Source: Arcticibacter sp. (GTDB lineage Bacteria; Bacteroidota; Bacteroidia; 2-12-FULL-35-15). Taken from it: a stretch of DNA of 64,000 bases. Positions within the stretch are counted from its first letter, which is position 1. The number at the start of each line of letters is the position of its first letter. A program made the position numbers and the translations under genes. The stretch spans positions 1 through 64,000 of the forward strand of contig JAJNQB010000016.1 in NCBI GenBank assembly GCA_021155045.1, written 5' to 3'. Shown one piece after another: positions 53,043-62,638 of this stretch. A model generated the notes under the pieces. That model was not told the origin of the DNA. It ran no database searches and saw only the letters and a list, made by a program, of their open reading frames with translations.

Positions 53043-54458
53043 ATGAGCAGCGATGACTTTAACGAAGAACCTTCTGGAGGAGCAAGATTAGCCTTAATAC
53101 TTGTTGATAAATTTGAGGAGATGATTGCCAACGATAAGCAATATTATTTCGAGGCAGAGGAGTTGGAATTAATTATTGAATATTATATCGAAAAAAACAA
53201 TTCGAAAAAATCATTACAGGCTATTGAATTTTCAATAGGTCAATATCCTTTTTCTACTGTATTCTTTTTAAGAAAAGCACAAATATTAGCAGCAATAAAT
53301 CAAACAAAAAAAGCTTTAGAAATATTGTCTTTTGTTGAAAGTATGGAGCCTTCAAATACTGAACTTTACATGACAAAAGGAAGTATTTATAGCCAAATGG
53401 GATTGACAGAGCAAGCAATAGAAAATTATAAAAAAGCTGCTGAAACAGCCGAAGAAATTGATGAAATTTATTTGGCAATGGCTTTTGAATTTGAAAATAC
53501 AGGTAAGTTTGATGATGCTATTTTTTACCTAAAAAAAGCAATTGAAGATAACCCAGAAAATGAAGCAGCACTTTATGAATTGGCATTTTGTTTTGAACTA
53601 AATAATCAATCAGAAGAAAGTGTAAAATATTATACTGAATTTGTTGATAAACATCCTTATACCGCCACAGCATGGTTTAATTTAGGAGTTTCTTATAATC
53701 GGTTGGGTATGTTTGAAAAAGCGATTGATGCTTACGATTATGCAACAGCTATCAATGATGATTTTGCTTCTGCTTATTTTAACAAAGCAAATTCATTAGC
53801 AAATTTGAATAGGATAGATGAAGCTATTGAGGTTTACAAACAAACATTAAACCTTGAAGAGCCTGATGCTGTTACGTTTTATTACATTGGTGAATGCTAC
53901 GAAAAGAAAGAAGAGTTTGAAAATGCACTGCTTTATTACAACAAATCAACATCCGTTAACCCTCAATTAGCAGATGCTTGGCTTGGGATAGGCATTGTTA
54001 CCGATGCTTTGGGAAAAACAAATGAAGCGTTGCACTATGTTAAAAAAGCGATTGAAATAGATAAAACAAATTCTGAATATTGGTATATCTGCGGGGAGTT
54101 GTACCATAGGGTTGGTTTTTTTGAGGATGCAGAAGTTGCATTTAAAAAGGTTATTGAGCTCGATCCTGATAATTCAGAAATTTGGTTGGATTATGCCAAT
54201 TTACTTTTTGAACAAGAAGATAAAAATGGTTCATTGGAAGTATTAGCAGAAGGAATAAAATACCATCCTCAAAATGCGCCATTGCTTTATCGTATGTCTG
54301 CCTGCTTAATGAGCATTGGTCAAAAACAAGAAGCATTAGGTTTTTTGCAAAATGCTTTGTCGATAGATTATGAAAAACACGGAGAACTTTTTGAATATAT
54401 CCCTGATTTAAAGGAAAATAGAAGTATTACTGAGCTTATTGAATTATATAAAAAATAG
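53043..54458 (+). CDS. TPR-repeat protein
   Basis: This 471-residue protein starts with an acidic segment (MSSDDFNEEPSGG) and has no signal peptide, so it is cytosolic. About ten tetratricopeptide repeats span residues 60-440, with the TPR spacing of A8/A20/P32-like residues (AWFNLGVSYNRLGMFEKAID...). TPR solenoids hold proteins together; the partner is unknown. The ComA-like gene starts 1 nt after its stop, so the two are translationally linked. Confidence 0.88.
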   Translation: MSSDDFNEEPSGGARLALILVDKFEEMIANDKQYYFEAEELELIIEYYIEKNNSKKSLQAIEFSIGQYPFSTVFFLRKAQILAAINQTKKALEILSFVESMEPSNTELYMTKGSIYSQMGLTEQAIENYKKAAETAEEIDEIYLAMAFEFENTGKFDDAIFYLKKAIEDNPENEAALYELAFCFELNNQSEESVKYYTEFVDKHPYTATAWFNLGVSYNRLGMFEKAIDAYDYATAINDDFASAYFNKANSLANLNRIDEAIEVYKQTLNLEEPDAVTFYYIGECYEKKEEFENALLYYNKSTSVNPQLADAWLGIGIVTDALGKTNEALHYVKKAIEIDKTNSEYWYICGELYHRVGFFEDAEVAFKKVIELDPDNSEIWLDYANLLFEQEDKNGSLEVLAEGIKYHPQNAPLLYRMSACLMSIGQKQEALGFLQNALSIDYEKHGELFEYIPDLKENRSITELIELYKK

Positions 54459-54459
54459 T

Positions 54460-55245
54460 ATGAATTATCATTTACCACACATGCCGGACAGATCGGCAAA
54501 ACCCAGAAATAATGGTTTAACAATGATGATGGATAAGGGTTTAAGTTTACGTCAAGCCGAAGATTTTTTATCAGTAAGCGGAAATTATACCGATTTAATA
54601 AAACTAGGTTTTGGTACTTCATATATTACACCTCATCTCGAAGAAAAAATTAAGCTTTACCACCAAGCAGGAATGAAAGTTTATTTAGGAGGAACATTAT
54701 TTGAAGCATTCATTATCCGAAATATGTTTGATGATTACAGAAAATTATTAGATAAATTAAAGTTGGACTGTGCCGAAGTTTCTGATGGTTCTATAGAAAT
54801 GCCACATGATAAAAAGTGTGAATACATAAACATTTTGTCGAAAGACAGAACTGTACTGTCTGAAGTAGGGTCTAAAGAAGCGGGTATTATTATCCATCCA
54901 GCTATGTGGACATCCATGATGAACAAAGAGTTACAAGCAGGTTCTTGGAAAGTGATTGCAGAAGCAAGAGAAAGTGGTAATGTAGGTATTTATCGTTCAA
55001 ATGGAAATGCACATACACTTCTTATTAATAAAATATTGGCTAAAGTAAAAAAAGAAGATATACTTTGGGAAGCACCACAAAAAGGGCAACAAGTATGGTT
55101 TTTGAAATTATTAGGTCATAATGCTAATTTAGGAAATATAGCTTATGATGATGTAATACCTTTAGAAACATTACGACTGGGGCTTAGAGGAGATACTTTT
55201 TTTAGTCATTTACCAGCTGATTTAAAACAAAATCAAGAAGCATAG
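54460..55245 (+). CDS. Phosphosulfolactate synthase-like (ComA family) protein
   Basis: This 261-residue TIM-barrel protein starts at the ATG at 54460; an in-frame TTG at 54439 overlaps the TPR gene and is rejected. It matches the ComA family, which adds sulfite to phosphoenolpyruvate in coenzyme M synthesis. Family-type features include GFGTSYITPHLEEKI and KVYLGGTLFEAF, and a barrel strand AEVSDGSIEMP. Bacteroidota do not make coenzyme M; a role in sulfonate or sulfonolipid metabolism is only inferred. It is followed by rhodanese (27 nt), which also handles sulfur. Confidence 0.8.
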   Translation: MNYHLPHMPDRSAKPRNNGLTMMMDKGLSLRQAEDFLSVSGNYTDLIKLGFGTSYITPHLEEKIKLYHQAGMKVYLGGTLFEAFIIRNMFDDYRKLLDKLKLDCAEVSDGSIEMPHDKKCEYINILSKDRTVLSEVGSKEAGIIIHPAMWTSMMNKELQAGSWKVIAEARESGNVGIYRSNGNAHTLLINKILAKVKKEDILWEAPQKGQQVWFLKLLGHNANLGNIAYDDVIPLETLRLGLRGDTFFSHLPADLKQNQEA

Positions 55246-55271
55246 CTATAACAGAATATAATACAAAAAAC

Positions 55272-55586
55272 ATGAAAGAGATAACCGTTGCAGAACTAAA
55301 AAAATTAAGAGATGAAAAAGCAGATTATCAATTGCTTGATGTAAGAGAAGAGCATGAATTAGAGATTTGTGAAATAGGAGGGTTACACATCCCTATGGGA
55401 GACATAATGGATAATTTAGATAAAATTTCAAAAGACAAACAAGTGGTAGTGCATTGCAGAAGTGGTGCACGATCTGGTGCCATTTGTCAGGCATTGGAAG
55501 CGCAAGGATATACGAATGTATATAATTTAAAAGGTGGAATTATTGCTTGGGCAAACGAAATAGACCCCTCTTTAAATAAATATTAG
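55272..55586 (+). CDS. Rhodanese-like domain protein
   Basis: This 104-residue single rhodanese domain has catalytic Cys62 in VHCRSGARSGA, the six-residue active-site loop CRSGAR typical of GlpE/PspE-type enzymes. It probably moves sulfane sulfur between thiols. It is cytosolic, with no signal peptide. It lies between the ComA-like gene and the DedA gene. Confidence 0.93.
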   Translation: MKEITVAELKKLRDEKADYQLLDVREEHELEICEIGGLHIPMGDIMDNLDKISKDKQVVVHCRSGARSGAICQALEAQGYTNVYNLKGGIIAWANEIDPSLNKY

Positions 55587-55632
55587 GTTTTATAATTTTT
55601 AAACTTAATTCTCATTTTAACTTTTATTATTA

Positions 55633-56265
55633 ATGATTGAACTTTTTAAGCATATCTTACACCTTGATTTTGAATGGCTATTCAGTAATTATGGTACTGC
55701 CGTTTATTTGATTTTATTTCTTGTGATTTTTATAGAAACAGGATTAGTTATAATGCCTTTTTTACCAGGCGATTCTCTGTTGTTTACCGCTGGCTTATTT
55801 GCTCGTTTAGGATATTTGAATTTGTCTTACTTACTTATATTGTTGTTTATTGCCGCTGTTGTTGGTGATAATACAAATTATTGGGTGGGACGAAAAATTG
55901 GTTTAAAAGTATTACACTTAAAAATAAGGGGTAAAAATATTGTAAGGCAGGAATATCTTGATAAAACACATTCTTTTTTTGAGAAGCACGGACCAAAAAC
56001 AATTATTATGGCTCGATTTGTTCCAATTGTAAGAACTTTTGCTCCATTTGTTGCTGGAATAGCAGAAATGAAATACAGAAAGTTTTTATCATTCGATATT
56101 TTAGGAGGAGTAATATGGATTGGTTCGCTACTATTTGCTGGTTATTTTTTAGGAGAAATTCCTTGGATTAGAAAAAACATAGAACTGGTAGCTTTAGGCA
56201 TCATCTTTATTTCAGTTTTGCCAATTATTTTTCAAGTTCTAAAAGCCAAAATGGCAAAAAAATAA
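55633..56265 (+). CDS. DedA-family membrane protein
   Basis: This 210-residue protein has about five hydrophobic segments and the DedA/VTT signatures: FIETGLVIMPFLPGDSLLF, GDNTNYWVGRKIG, FEKHGPKTIIMARFVPIVRTFAPFVAG and GGVIWIGSLLFAGYFLG. DedA proteins translocate lipid carriers such as undecaprenyl phosphate or phospholipids. The length is normal. aroE starts 18 nt after its stop. Confidence 0.92.
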   Translation: MIELFKHILHLDFEWLFSNYGTAVYLILFLVIFIETGLVIMPFLPGDSLLFTAGLFARLGYLNLSYLLILLFIAAVVGDNTNYWVGRKIGLKVLHLKIRGKNIVRQEYLDKTHSFFEKHGPKTIIMARFVPIVRTFAPFVAGIAEMKYRKFLSFDILGGVIWIGSLLFAGYFLGEIPWIRKNIELVALGIIFISVLPIIFQVLKAKMAKK

Positions 56266-56283
56266 TCGAATAATTACCGATTA

Positions 56284-57045
56284 ATGACTAAAATTCTTGG
56301 TTTAATAGGTTATCCTTTATCACATTCATTTTCTAAAAAATATTTTACAGAAAAATTTGAAAATGAATTAATTAAAGGGTTTATTTATAATAATTATTCA
56401 ATTGAAAAGATTGAGTTTTTAAAATCAGTAATTGAGGAAAACCCAACCTTGATTGGATTAAATGTAACTATACCTTACAAACAAACCATCATTCCTTTTT
56501 TAGACGAACTAGATACCTCAGCAAAAGAAGTTGGGGCGGTAAATTGTGTGAAAATTAAAAGAATAGATGCTGCTATTTATACGATAGGTTTTAATACCGA
56601 TGTTATTGGCTTTAAACAATCCATAAAACCTTTTTTAGAGTTTCAGCACGAAAAAGCATTGATTCTTGGAACAGGAGGCGCTTCCAAAGCCGTGTATTAT
56701 GTATTGAAAAATATTGGTATTGATTGCTATTTCGTAACAAGAAAAAAAGAAACAAACAACTCAAATGTATTCACTTACGATGATTTGAATGAAAATATAT
56801 TAAATGCATTTAAGCTAATCGTGAACACAACACCACTTGGAACATATCCAAATGTGGAAGAATACCCGAATATTCCTTATTCCATGATAAGCACCAATCA
56901 TTTATTGTATGATTTGGTATATAATCCATCTGAAACAGCGTTTTTAAGGAAAGGGAAACAACAAGGCGCATCCATTGTAAATGGAATGTCTATGCTTAAA
57001 ATTCAGGCAGAAGAAGCATGGCGCATTTGGAATGCCACTTTTTAA
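56284..57045 (+). CDS. aroE: Shikimate dehydrogenase
   Basis: This 253-residue NADPH enzyme reduces 3-dehydroshikimate in aromatic amino-acid synthesis. It shows the substrate site YPLSHSFSKKYF, catalytic Lys in NVTIPYKQTII, NTDVIGF, the Rossmann motif GTGGASKAVYYVL and the NGMSML segment near the C-terminus. It is slightly shorter than E. coli AroE but in the normal range. Inverted-repeat element copy C follows its stop. Confidence 0.94.
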   Translation: MTKILGLIGYPLSHSFSKKYFTEKFENELIKGFIYNNYSIEKIEFLKSVIEENPTLIGLNVTIPYKQTIIPFLDELDTSAKEVGAVNCVKIKRIDAAIYTIGFNTDVIGFKQSIKPFLEFQHEKALILGTGGASKAVYYVLKNIGIDCYFVTRKKETNNSNVFTYDDLNENILNAFKLIVNTTPLGTYPNVEEYPNIPYSMISTNHLLYDLVYNPSETAFLRKGKQQGASIVNGMSMLKIQAEEAWRIWNATF

Positions 57046-57060
57046 ATAAAGGAAAGCCTA

Positions 57061-57159
57061 TTAAGTCCAGTTTTAAAAATTAACATTTCAACTCCCCTCT
57101 ATTGAGAGGGGCAAGGGGTGTGTTATTGAAAAAAACATTATTTTTAGAACTGGGCTTAA
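57061..57159. repeat. MITE/REP-like element with terminal inverted repeats, copy C
   Basis: The best-preserved copy, 99 bp: 20-bp terminal inverted repeats differ at two positions (ttaagtccagttttaaaaat at 57061-57080 against the reverse complement of 57140-57159). The centre holds a second palindrome, cccctctattgagagggg. The 244-bp gap between aroE and the POT gene otherwise contains only a weak TATATTCG string. Confidence 0.88.
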
Positions 57160-57289
57160 TTCAAAATTCTTATTTCATTTGTTCTATTGTGCTTTCTTTC
57201 CACTTTGTTGTTAATACTTTGTTCTTAATATTAAAAATATATATATTCGCCAACTATTAAATTAAAATTAGGAATTAAAAAAATAATTT

Positions 57290-59008
57290 ATGTCAGAAAT
57301 TAAACAATCACACCCAAAAGGATTATACGTTTTATTTGTAACCGAAATGTGGGAACGTTTCAGCTACTACGGTATGAGAGCAATATTTGTATTGTTCTTG
57401 ACAAAAGCTTTAATGTACGATAAAGCATTTGGAAGTGAAATCTATGGAAGTTATACGGGTTTGGTTTATTTAACTCCATTGATTGGCGGTTATATGGCTG
57501 ACAGATACTGGGGAAATAGAAAGTCTATCATAATAGGAGGTGTTTTGATGGCTATCGGACAGTTTTTTATGTTCATGAGTGGTTCATTATTTGAAAACTT
57601 AGATTTGGCTAGAATAATGATGATGATTGGTCTAACTTCTCTTATTGTTGGTAATGGTTTTTTTAAGCCAAATATTTCTACAATGGTAGGTCAATTATAT
57701 CCAAAAGGCGATAAAAGAATAGATTCTGCTTTTACTATATTCTACATGGGAATTAACTTGGGTGCATTTTTTGCCCCTCTTGTATGTGGTTTCTTAGGAG
57801 ATACAGGTAAGCCAGAAGATTTTAAATGGGGTTTTTTAGCTGCTGGTGTTGGAATGATTTGCAGTTTAATTTTATTTATTTCACTTAAAGATAAATATAT
57901 TGTTACTCCTGAAGGGGAACCTATTGGTGGAAAACCGAATAAAAAAATAGAAACTTCTGATATAGATACCATTGCAGAAGCAAAATCTGAATTTACTACC
58001 GCTCAAATTTTATTATGGTTAGGAATAGAAATTGGTTTGTTTGCTTTGTTCTTTTTCTTAGAGCAAGGTGTAATTGGTGCATTTATTTTTTCACTTTCAA
58101 TTGCCGCACCAGGATTTATTCTTTCAGATAAAAGTTTAACTAAAATTGAAAAACAACGAATTTGGGTTATTTATATTGTTGCATTTTTCGTTATTTTCTT
58201 TTGGGCAGCATTTGAGCAAGCAGGGGCTTCTCTTACTTTTTTTGCGGAAGAACAAACTAATAGATATTTATTTGGGTCAGAAATACCAGCAAGTTATTTT
58301 CAGTCGATAAATGCAGTTGCCATTGTAATTTTTGCTTCTGCTTTTGTTGCTTTATGGACTTTTCTTGGCAAGAGAGGGAAAGAGCCAGCGTCACCATATA
58401 AACAATCAATAGGTTTGCTATTGTTGGCTTTAGGTTATTTAGTAATAGCATTTGGAGTAAAAGGTGTTGATGCATCTACAAAAGTTAGTATGGTGTGGTT
58501 AGTTAGTTTATACCTAATTCATACTTTTGGTGAATTATGCCTATCGCCAATAGGGTTATCAATGGTTAATAAATTAGCTCCAGTTAAATTCGCATCACTT
58601 TTAATGGGAGTATGGTTTTTATCAACCGCTTCAGCTAATAAATTTGCTGGTACACTAAGTTCATTTTACCCAGAAACGATGGTTAAAGTTGAATTAGTGG
58701 AAGCTCAACAAACAGCAAATAATATAACTCTTTGCAGTAAACTTGATAAAGCAGAAGAGATTAATGGTGTTAAATACGTTAGTATAGATTTAGTTTCATT
58801 TGCAGAAGCTACTTCAAAAGAACAAAAAACAGAATTGGTTAAAAGCATATTTGTTGATTCAGTAGTAAAAGAAAAATCATTTATGGGTTACAATATTAAT
58901 AGCTTATATGCATTTTTTATGCTTTTTGTTGTTATGGCTGGAGTAGCATCGGTTATTTTATTCTTCTTATCTAAAAAATTAATTCAAATGATGAATGGTG
59001 TAAGATAA
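57290..59008 (+). CDS. POT-family proton-dependent oligopeptide transporter
   Basis: This 572-residue MFS-fold protein has the N-terminal ExxERF motif in TEMWERFSYYGMRA (Glu19, Glu22, Arg23) and GGYMADRYWG. It has about 14 TM segments, with a longer C-terminal insert between the last two helices (residues about 460-530). POT carriers import di- and tripeptides with protons. Such inserts are usual in Bacteroidota homologues. A terminator follows. Confidence 0.93.
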   Translation: MSEIKQSHPKGLYVLFVTEMWERFSYYGMRAIFVLFLTKALMYDKAFGSEIYGSYTGLVYLTPLIGGYMADRYWGNRKSIIIGGVLMAIGQFFMFMSGSLFENLDLARIMMMIGLTSLIVGNGFFKPNISTMVGQLYPKGDKRIDSAFTIFYMGINLGAFFAPLVCGFLGDTGKPEDFKWGFLAAGVGMICSLILFISLKDKYIVTPEGEPIGGKPNKKIETSDIDTIAEAKSEFTTAQILLWLGIEIGLFALFFFLEQGVIGAFIFSLSIAAPGFILSDKSLTKIEKQRIWVIYIVAFFVIFFWAAFEQAGASLTFFAEEQTNRYLFGSEIPASYFQSINAVAIVIFASAFVALWTFLGKRGKEPASPYKQSIGLLLLALGYLVIAFGVKGVDASTKVSMVWLVSLYLIHTFGELCLSPIGLSMVNKLAPVKFASLLMGVWFLSTASANKFAGTLSSFYPETMVKVELVEAQQTANNITLCSKLDKAEEINGVKYVSIDLVSFAEATSKEQKTELVKSIFVDSVVKEKSFMGYNINSLYAFFMLFVVMAGVASVILFFLSKKLIQMMNGVR

Positions 59009-59029
59009 GTTCCTTTTCATTCAAATCTT

Positions 59030-59066
59030 AAAAAAGCCAAACATTGTTAAAGTGTTTGGCTTTTTT
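59030..59066 (+). terminator. Intrinsic terminator after the POT gene
   Basis: Stem aaaaaagccaaaca / tgtttggctttttt, loop of about 9 nt, then T-rich sequence. The stem is A/T-flanked and could work in both directions. Confidence 0.85.
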
Positions 59067-59130
59067 ATTTAAACCCAAATTATACCATTTGAAATTTTCA
59101 GATGAATTTTGTACATTTACTTGTCGAAAA

Positions 59131-59700
59131 ATGTTTAAAATGATTAAAAAAGGAATATTTGCATTAATAATAGCTTCAATTGTAGTTGTTGCACAAAGCT
59201 TCATCTCAAATTCAAATAACAGTAACGAAATCAGTCCAGTAAAATGGTATTCATTTTCAGAGGCTGTGGAATTAGCAAAAAAGTCTCCCAGACCAATTAT
59301 GGTTGATGTTTATACTCAATGGTGTGGACCATGCAAAATGATGAGTAAAAACACTTTTGGTAATGCATCTATTGCAAAATACTTAAATGAAAACTTTTAC
59401 TGTGTTAAATTTGATGCAGAAACGTATGATAGTGTATCGTTTAATGGCTATGTGTTTAAAAACAACAATCCAGTAGGCACACAACGACCTGTTCATGATT
59501 TTGCTAATTCTATTTTGGAAGGAAAATTATCTTATCCTTCCATTGTATTTTTAAACGACCAAATTCAACGATTACAAGTTGTGGTTGGATATTATCAACC
59601 GGAGCCATTTGAGCCTATTATGAAGTTTTTCGGTAGCGGAAAATATAAAGACACAAAGTGGGAAGATTTTGAAAAAACATTTGTTTCAGAATTAAAATAA
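59131..59700 (+). CDS. Periplasmic thioredoxin-fold protein
   Basis: This 189-residue protein starts at the ATG at 59131 (or 59140), which begins a signal peptide/membrane anchor; a longer in-frame start at 59044 lies inside the terminator stem. The redox motif is intact: DVYTQWCGPCKMM. It belongs to the Thioredoxin_7/DUF255-like group, like DsbD C-terminal domains. It probably reduces or repairs disulfides in the periplasm. A TACATTTA box (one mismatch to TAnnTTTG) lies at about 59112. Confidence 0.85.
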   Translation: MFKMIKKGIFALIIASIVVVAQSFISNSNNSNEISPVKWYSFSEAVELAKKSPRPIMVDVYTQWCGPCKMMSKNTFGNASIAKYLNENFYCVKFDAETYDSVSFNGYVFKNNNPVGTQRPVHDFANSILEGKLSYPSIVFLNDQIQRLQVVVGYYQPEPFEPIMKFFGSGKYKDTKWEDFEKTFVSELK

Positions 59701-59763
59701 AAGAAACCTTAAAAGAGATTAAACGTATTAGCAAACCAAAGTCTTATAATCGCCCCATCATTT

Positions 59764-60156
59764 ATGACAACAAAAGTTGAAATCATGAATTTGAAAGAAA
59801 AAATTCTTCAAGTACTAGAAATGAAAAAGTTTACGTATGTCGATTTGGCTTCGTATCTTAATATTTCGGAAAAAGATTTAGATTTTGCACTCGAAAACAA
59901 TACCCTCGAAATTAGAACATTGGAGCTTATTTCTAAAGAATTGAGAATTCCATTGTATAGTTTCTTTCGCGAAAATTTTGATGGATTTAATTTTGACCAA
60001 GAACCATTTTATAATGTAAATATTTGGAGTAAGGAAGAAGCTAAGTTTACACTTGAATTAAAATCTTTAAAGCAAGAAATTGAATCATTAAGGGCTGAAT
60101 TACGCCAAAAAGATTTATTGATTGATGCATTAGAATCTCAGATAGAGAAAGGATAA
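59764..60156 (+). CDS. Small HTH-like, coiled-coil protein of unknown function
   Basis: This 130-residue protein has an N-terminal helix-turn-helix-like region (KFTYVDLASYLNISEKDLD, then LELISKELRIPLYSFF) reminiscent of XRE repressors. A linker and a long C-terminal coiled coil (about residues 90-128, LKSLKQEIESLRAELRQKD...) follow. An in-frame Met at residue 8 (59785) is another possible start. It may bind DNA and dimerise by the coil. The DUF2339 gene starts 46 nt later. The function is not known. Confidence 0.65.
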   Translation: MTTKVEIMNLKEKILQVLEMKKFTYVDLASYLNISEKDLDFALENNTLEIRTLELISKELRIPLYSFFRENFDGFNFDQEPFYNVNIWSKEEAKFTLELKSLKQEIESLRAELRQKDLLIDALESQIEKG

Positions 60157-60202
60157 ATGATTAGGTTACGAATATTAATATTCTTTCCTAAGCCACAGAT
60201 AT

Positions 60203-62638
60203 ATGACAAACGAAGAAAAAATTAACCTGATAGGGAAGAAAATTCTTCTGCTGTCGAGTAATCTTGAAAAATATCAAACGGAGCTGAATCAGCTCAAATA
60301 CGAGCTTCAGCAACTTCAACAAAAAACTACTATTGTTCAACCAAAGCAGGAAGTTAAGCCTGTTTTACCGGTTATTGAAAAGAAAGAAGAAGTAAAGGTT
60401 GAGGTGAAAGAAGAACCAGTAATTGCAAAACCAATAATTCAGGAAGCCCCATTTCAAAAGCCTATTCCTGTTTTTGAAACGCCTAAAACACAATCATCTG
60501 ATTTTAATTTTGAAGAGTTTATTGGAGCTAAATTAATTACCATTATTGGTATTGCTGTTTTGGTAATAGGCTTAGGAATAGGGGTGAAGTATGCTATCGA
60601 CCAAGATTTAATTACTCCTTTAACGAGAATCATATTAGCGTATTTGGCGGGTGGAATTATTTTAGCTTTAGCTCTCAAATTAAAAGAAAAATTTAAAACC
60701 TTTAGCGCTGTGTTGCTGAGTGGAGGTATGGCTTCGTTATACTTTACCACATTTGCTGCTTATAGTATGTATTCGTTATTCCCTCAGCTGGTTGCTTTTG
60801 GAATTATGTTAATTTTTACTGTATTTACTGTATATGCAGCAACAGTGTATGCGCTCGAAATTATTGGAATAATCGGTTTGGTAGGAGCTTATTTTGTTCC
60901 TGTTTTATTGAGTGATGGCACAGGAAAAATAGAAATCATGTTTTCTTATATGTCAATCATCAATATTGGAATTTTAGTTCTTTCGTTTAAAAAATATTGG
61001 AAAATTCTTAATCACTTTTCATTTGGTTTAACCTGGATAATATATAGTTCATGGTATTTAGATAAATACGATTATGAAAAGCATATTGCGTTTGCTCTAG
61101 CATTTGCTTTTGTGTTTTTCTGTATTTTTTATATCAGTACCATGGCTTATAAAATATTAAAACAAGAAAAATTTGATGCAGTAGATATCATACGAATTGC
61201 TACAAACAGTTTTATTTTCTTTGGTTTGGGGTATGCATCACTCAATAATCCATATTGTGAAAATTATTTAGGTTTATTCACAGTATTTAATGCCTTGATT
61301 CATTTAATATTCAGTTATGTTGTTTTTAGAAATAAACTGCTCGACCGAAAATTATTTTATTTTTTAATTGCCCTTGTATTAACTTTTGTAACCATTGCTG
61401 TTCCTGTTCAATTAGAAGGCAATTGGGTTACTTTATTTTGGAGTGCCGAGGCTGTTTTATTATTTTATATTGGACGAAAAAAAGGAATTCGTTTTTACGA
61501 ATGGATTTCATTTGCTATGATAGTGTTTGCTGTATTTAGTTTATGGCAAGACTGGGCTAAAAATTATAGTTCTTGGTTAGTGTATGACGAAAGTTTTAAG
61601 GACAGAATAGCATTTATAAATATTAATTTTTTGTCTTCTATTTTCACAACACTTTCAGTTGCAGGTATTTTATTTTATCATTTCAAAAATAAAATTTCAG
61701 AAGAAATAGCAAAACAAAATACTATTTACAAGGTAGTAGAATACACGCTTTCGGTGCTGTTGTTTATCTTGACTTATACTAGTTTGAGCTCTGAAATAAA
61801 TATGTTTTTTCAAATTAAATATCAAGCATCGCATATTGAAGTGCCTTCCTCTTATGCTTGGGCTGAGGCTGGAGCAAAAATGGATGTTTACGATGAAAGC
61901 TGGAATTATTTAAAGAAAGTTTATTTAACAATTTACAATCTTCTGTTTTACATTGTTTTCACTGTTTTAGTTATTAGAAAACTAGATAATGTATTTGTAC
62001 GTTGGGCATCATTTACTTTAAATATGATGCTTGCTCTTATATTTATTTCTGCTTCATTAGACGATTTTTCTCATCTAAGATTTTATGCATTAAACAATGA
62101 GAATTTAAAATATTATTCATTGAGTAGTTCTGTTTTGTATTTAAGGTACATCTGTTTTGCGCTGGTTGCTTATCTTTTAGTGCTAACGTATAAACTTTTA
62201 AAAACAAATACATTTCGAAATTATAGTCTATCAAAATTTTTTAATGGTTCTATCATCCATTTTTTCATTCTTATAATACTTTGTAGTGAGCTAATAAACA
62301 TACATCAGCTGAATCTTGAAAGAGGAGAAAATATTTTTCATAGCACCAATGCCATCTATAAAATTGGTTTTACAGTTCTGTTTACTATTTATTCCTTTGC
62401 ACTTATTGCTTTTGGAATATTTAAAAAGAACAGAATCATGCGTATTTCAGCAATTGTTTTATTTGGTATAACCTTATTAAAATTAGTAACATTCGACACT
62501 TGGAATTTATCTACAGGATATAAAGTTATATGTTATATTTTACTAGGTGTTATACTATTGGTAGTTGCATTTTTATATCAAAAATTTAAAGTGCTTATTT
62601 TTGGTAACGATGCAGAATTAAACAACAAAGAATCATAA
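60203..62638 (+). CDS. DUF2339-family polytopic membrane protein
   Basis: This 811-residue protein has an N-terminal coiled coil (1-40), a Lys/Glu/Pro-rich linker to about residue 110, then some 20-24 hydrophobic segments to the end. The first membrane segment, FEEFIGAKLITIIGIAVLVIG, is typical of DUF2339. The function of the family is unknown. Its stop overlaps the start of the DUF3999 gene by one base, so the two are coupled and their products probably work together. Confidence 0.88.
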   Translation: MTNEEKINLIGKKILLLSSNLEKYQTELNQLKYELQQLQQKTTIVQPKQEVKPVLPVIEKKEEVKVEVKEEPVIAKPIIQEAPFQKPIPVFETPKTQSSDFNFEEFIGAKLITIIGIAVLVIGLGIGVKYAIDQDLITPLTRIILAYLAGGIILALALKLKEKFKTFSAVLLSGGMASLYFTTFAAYSMYSLFPQLVAFGIMLIFTVFTVYAATVYALEIIGIIGLVGAYFVPVLLSDGTGKIEIMFSYMSIINIGILVLSFKKYWKILNHFSFGLTWIIYSSWYLDKYDYEKHIAFALAFAFVFFCIFYISTMAYKILKQEKFDAVDIIRIATNSFIFFGLGYASLNNPYCENYLGLFTVFNALIHLIFSYVVFRNKLLDRKLFYFLIALVLTFVTIAVPVQLEGNWVTLFWSAEAVLLFYIGRKKGIRFYEWISFAMIVFAVFSLWQDWAKNYSSWLVYDESFKDRIAFININFLSSIFTTLSVAGILFYHFKNKISEEIAKQNTIYKVVEYTLSVLLFILTYTSLSSEINMFFQIKYQASHIEVPSSYAWAEAGAKMDVYDESWNYLKKVYLTIYNLLFYIVFTVLVIRKLDNVFVRWASFTLNMMLALIFISASLDDFSHLRFYALNNENLKYYSLSSSVLYLRYICFALVAYLLVLTYKLLKTNTFRNYSLSKFFNGSIIHFFILIILCSELINIHQLNLERGENIFHSTNAIYKIGFTVLFTIYSFALIAFGIFKKNRIMRISAIVLFGITLLKLVTFDTWNLSTGYKVICYILLGVILLVVAFLYQKFKVLIFGNDAELNNKES

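Noticed and set aside
54439..54459. TTG start for the ComA-like gene
   Set aside because: It overlaps the end of the TPR gene; the ATG at 54460 directly after that stop is more natural.
59044..59130. N-terminal extension of the thioredoxin-fold protein
   Set aside because: It begins within the terminator hairpin and puts the signal peptide in the middle of the protein.
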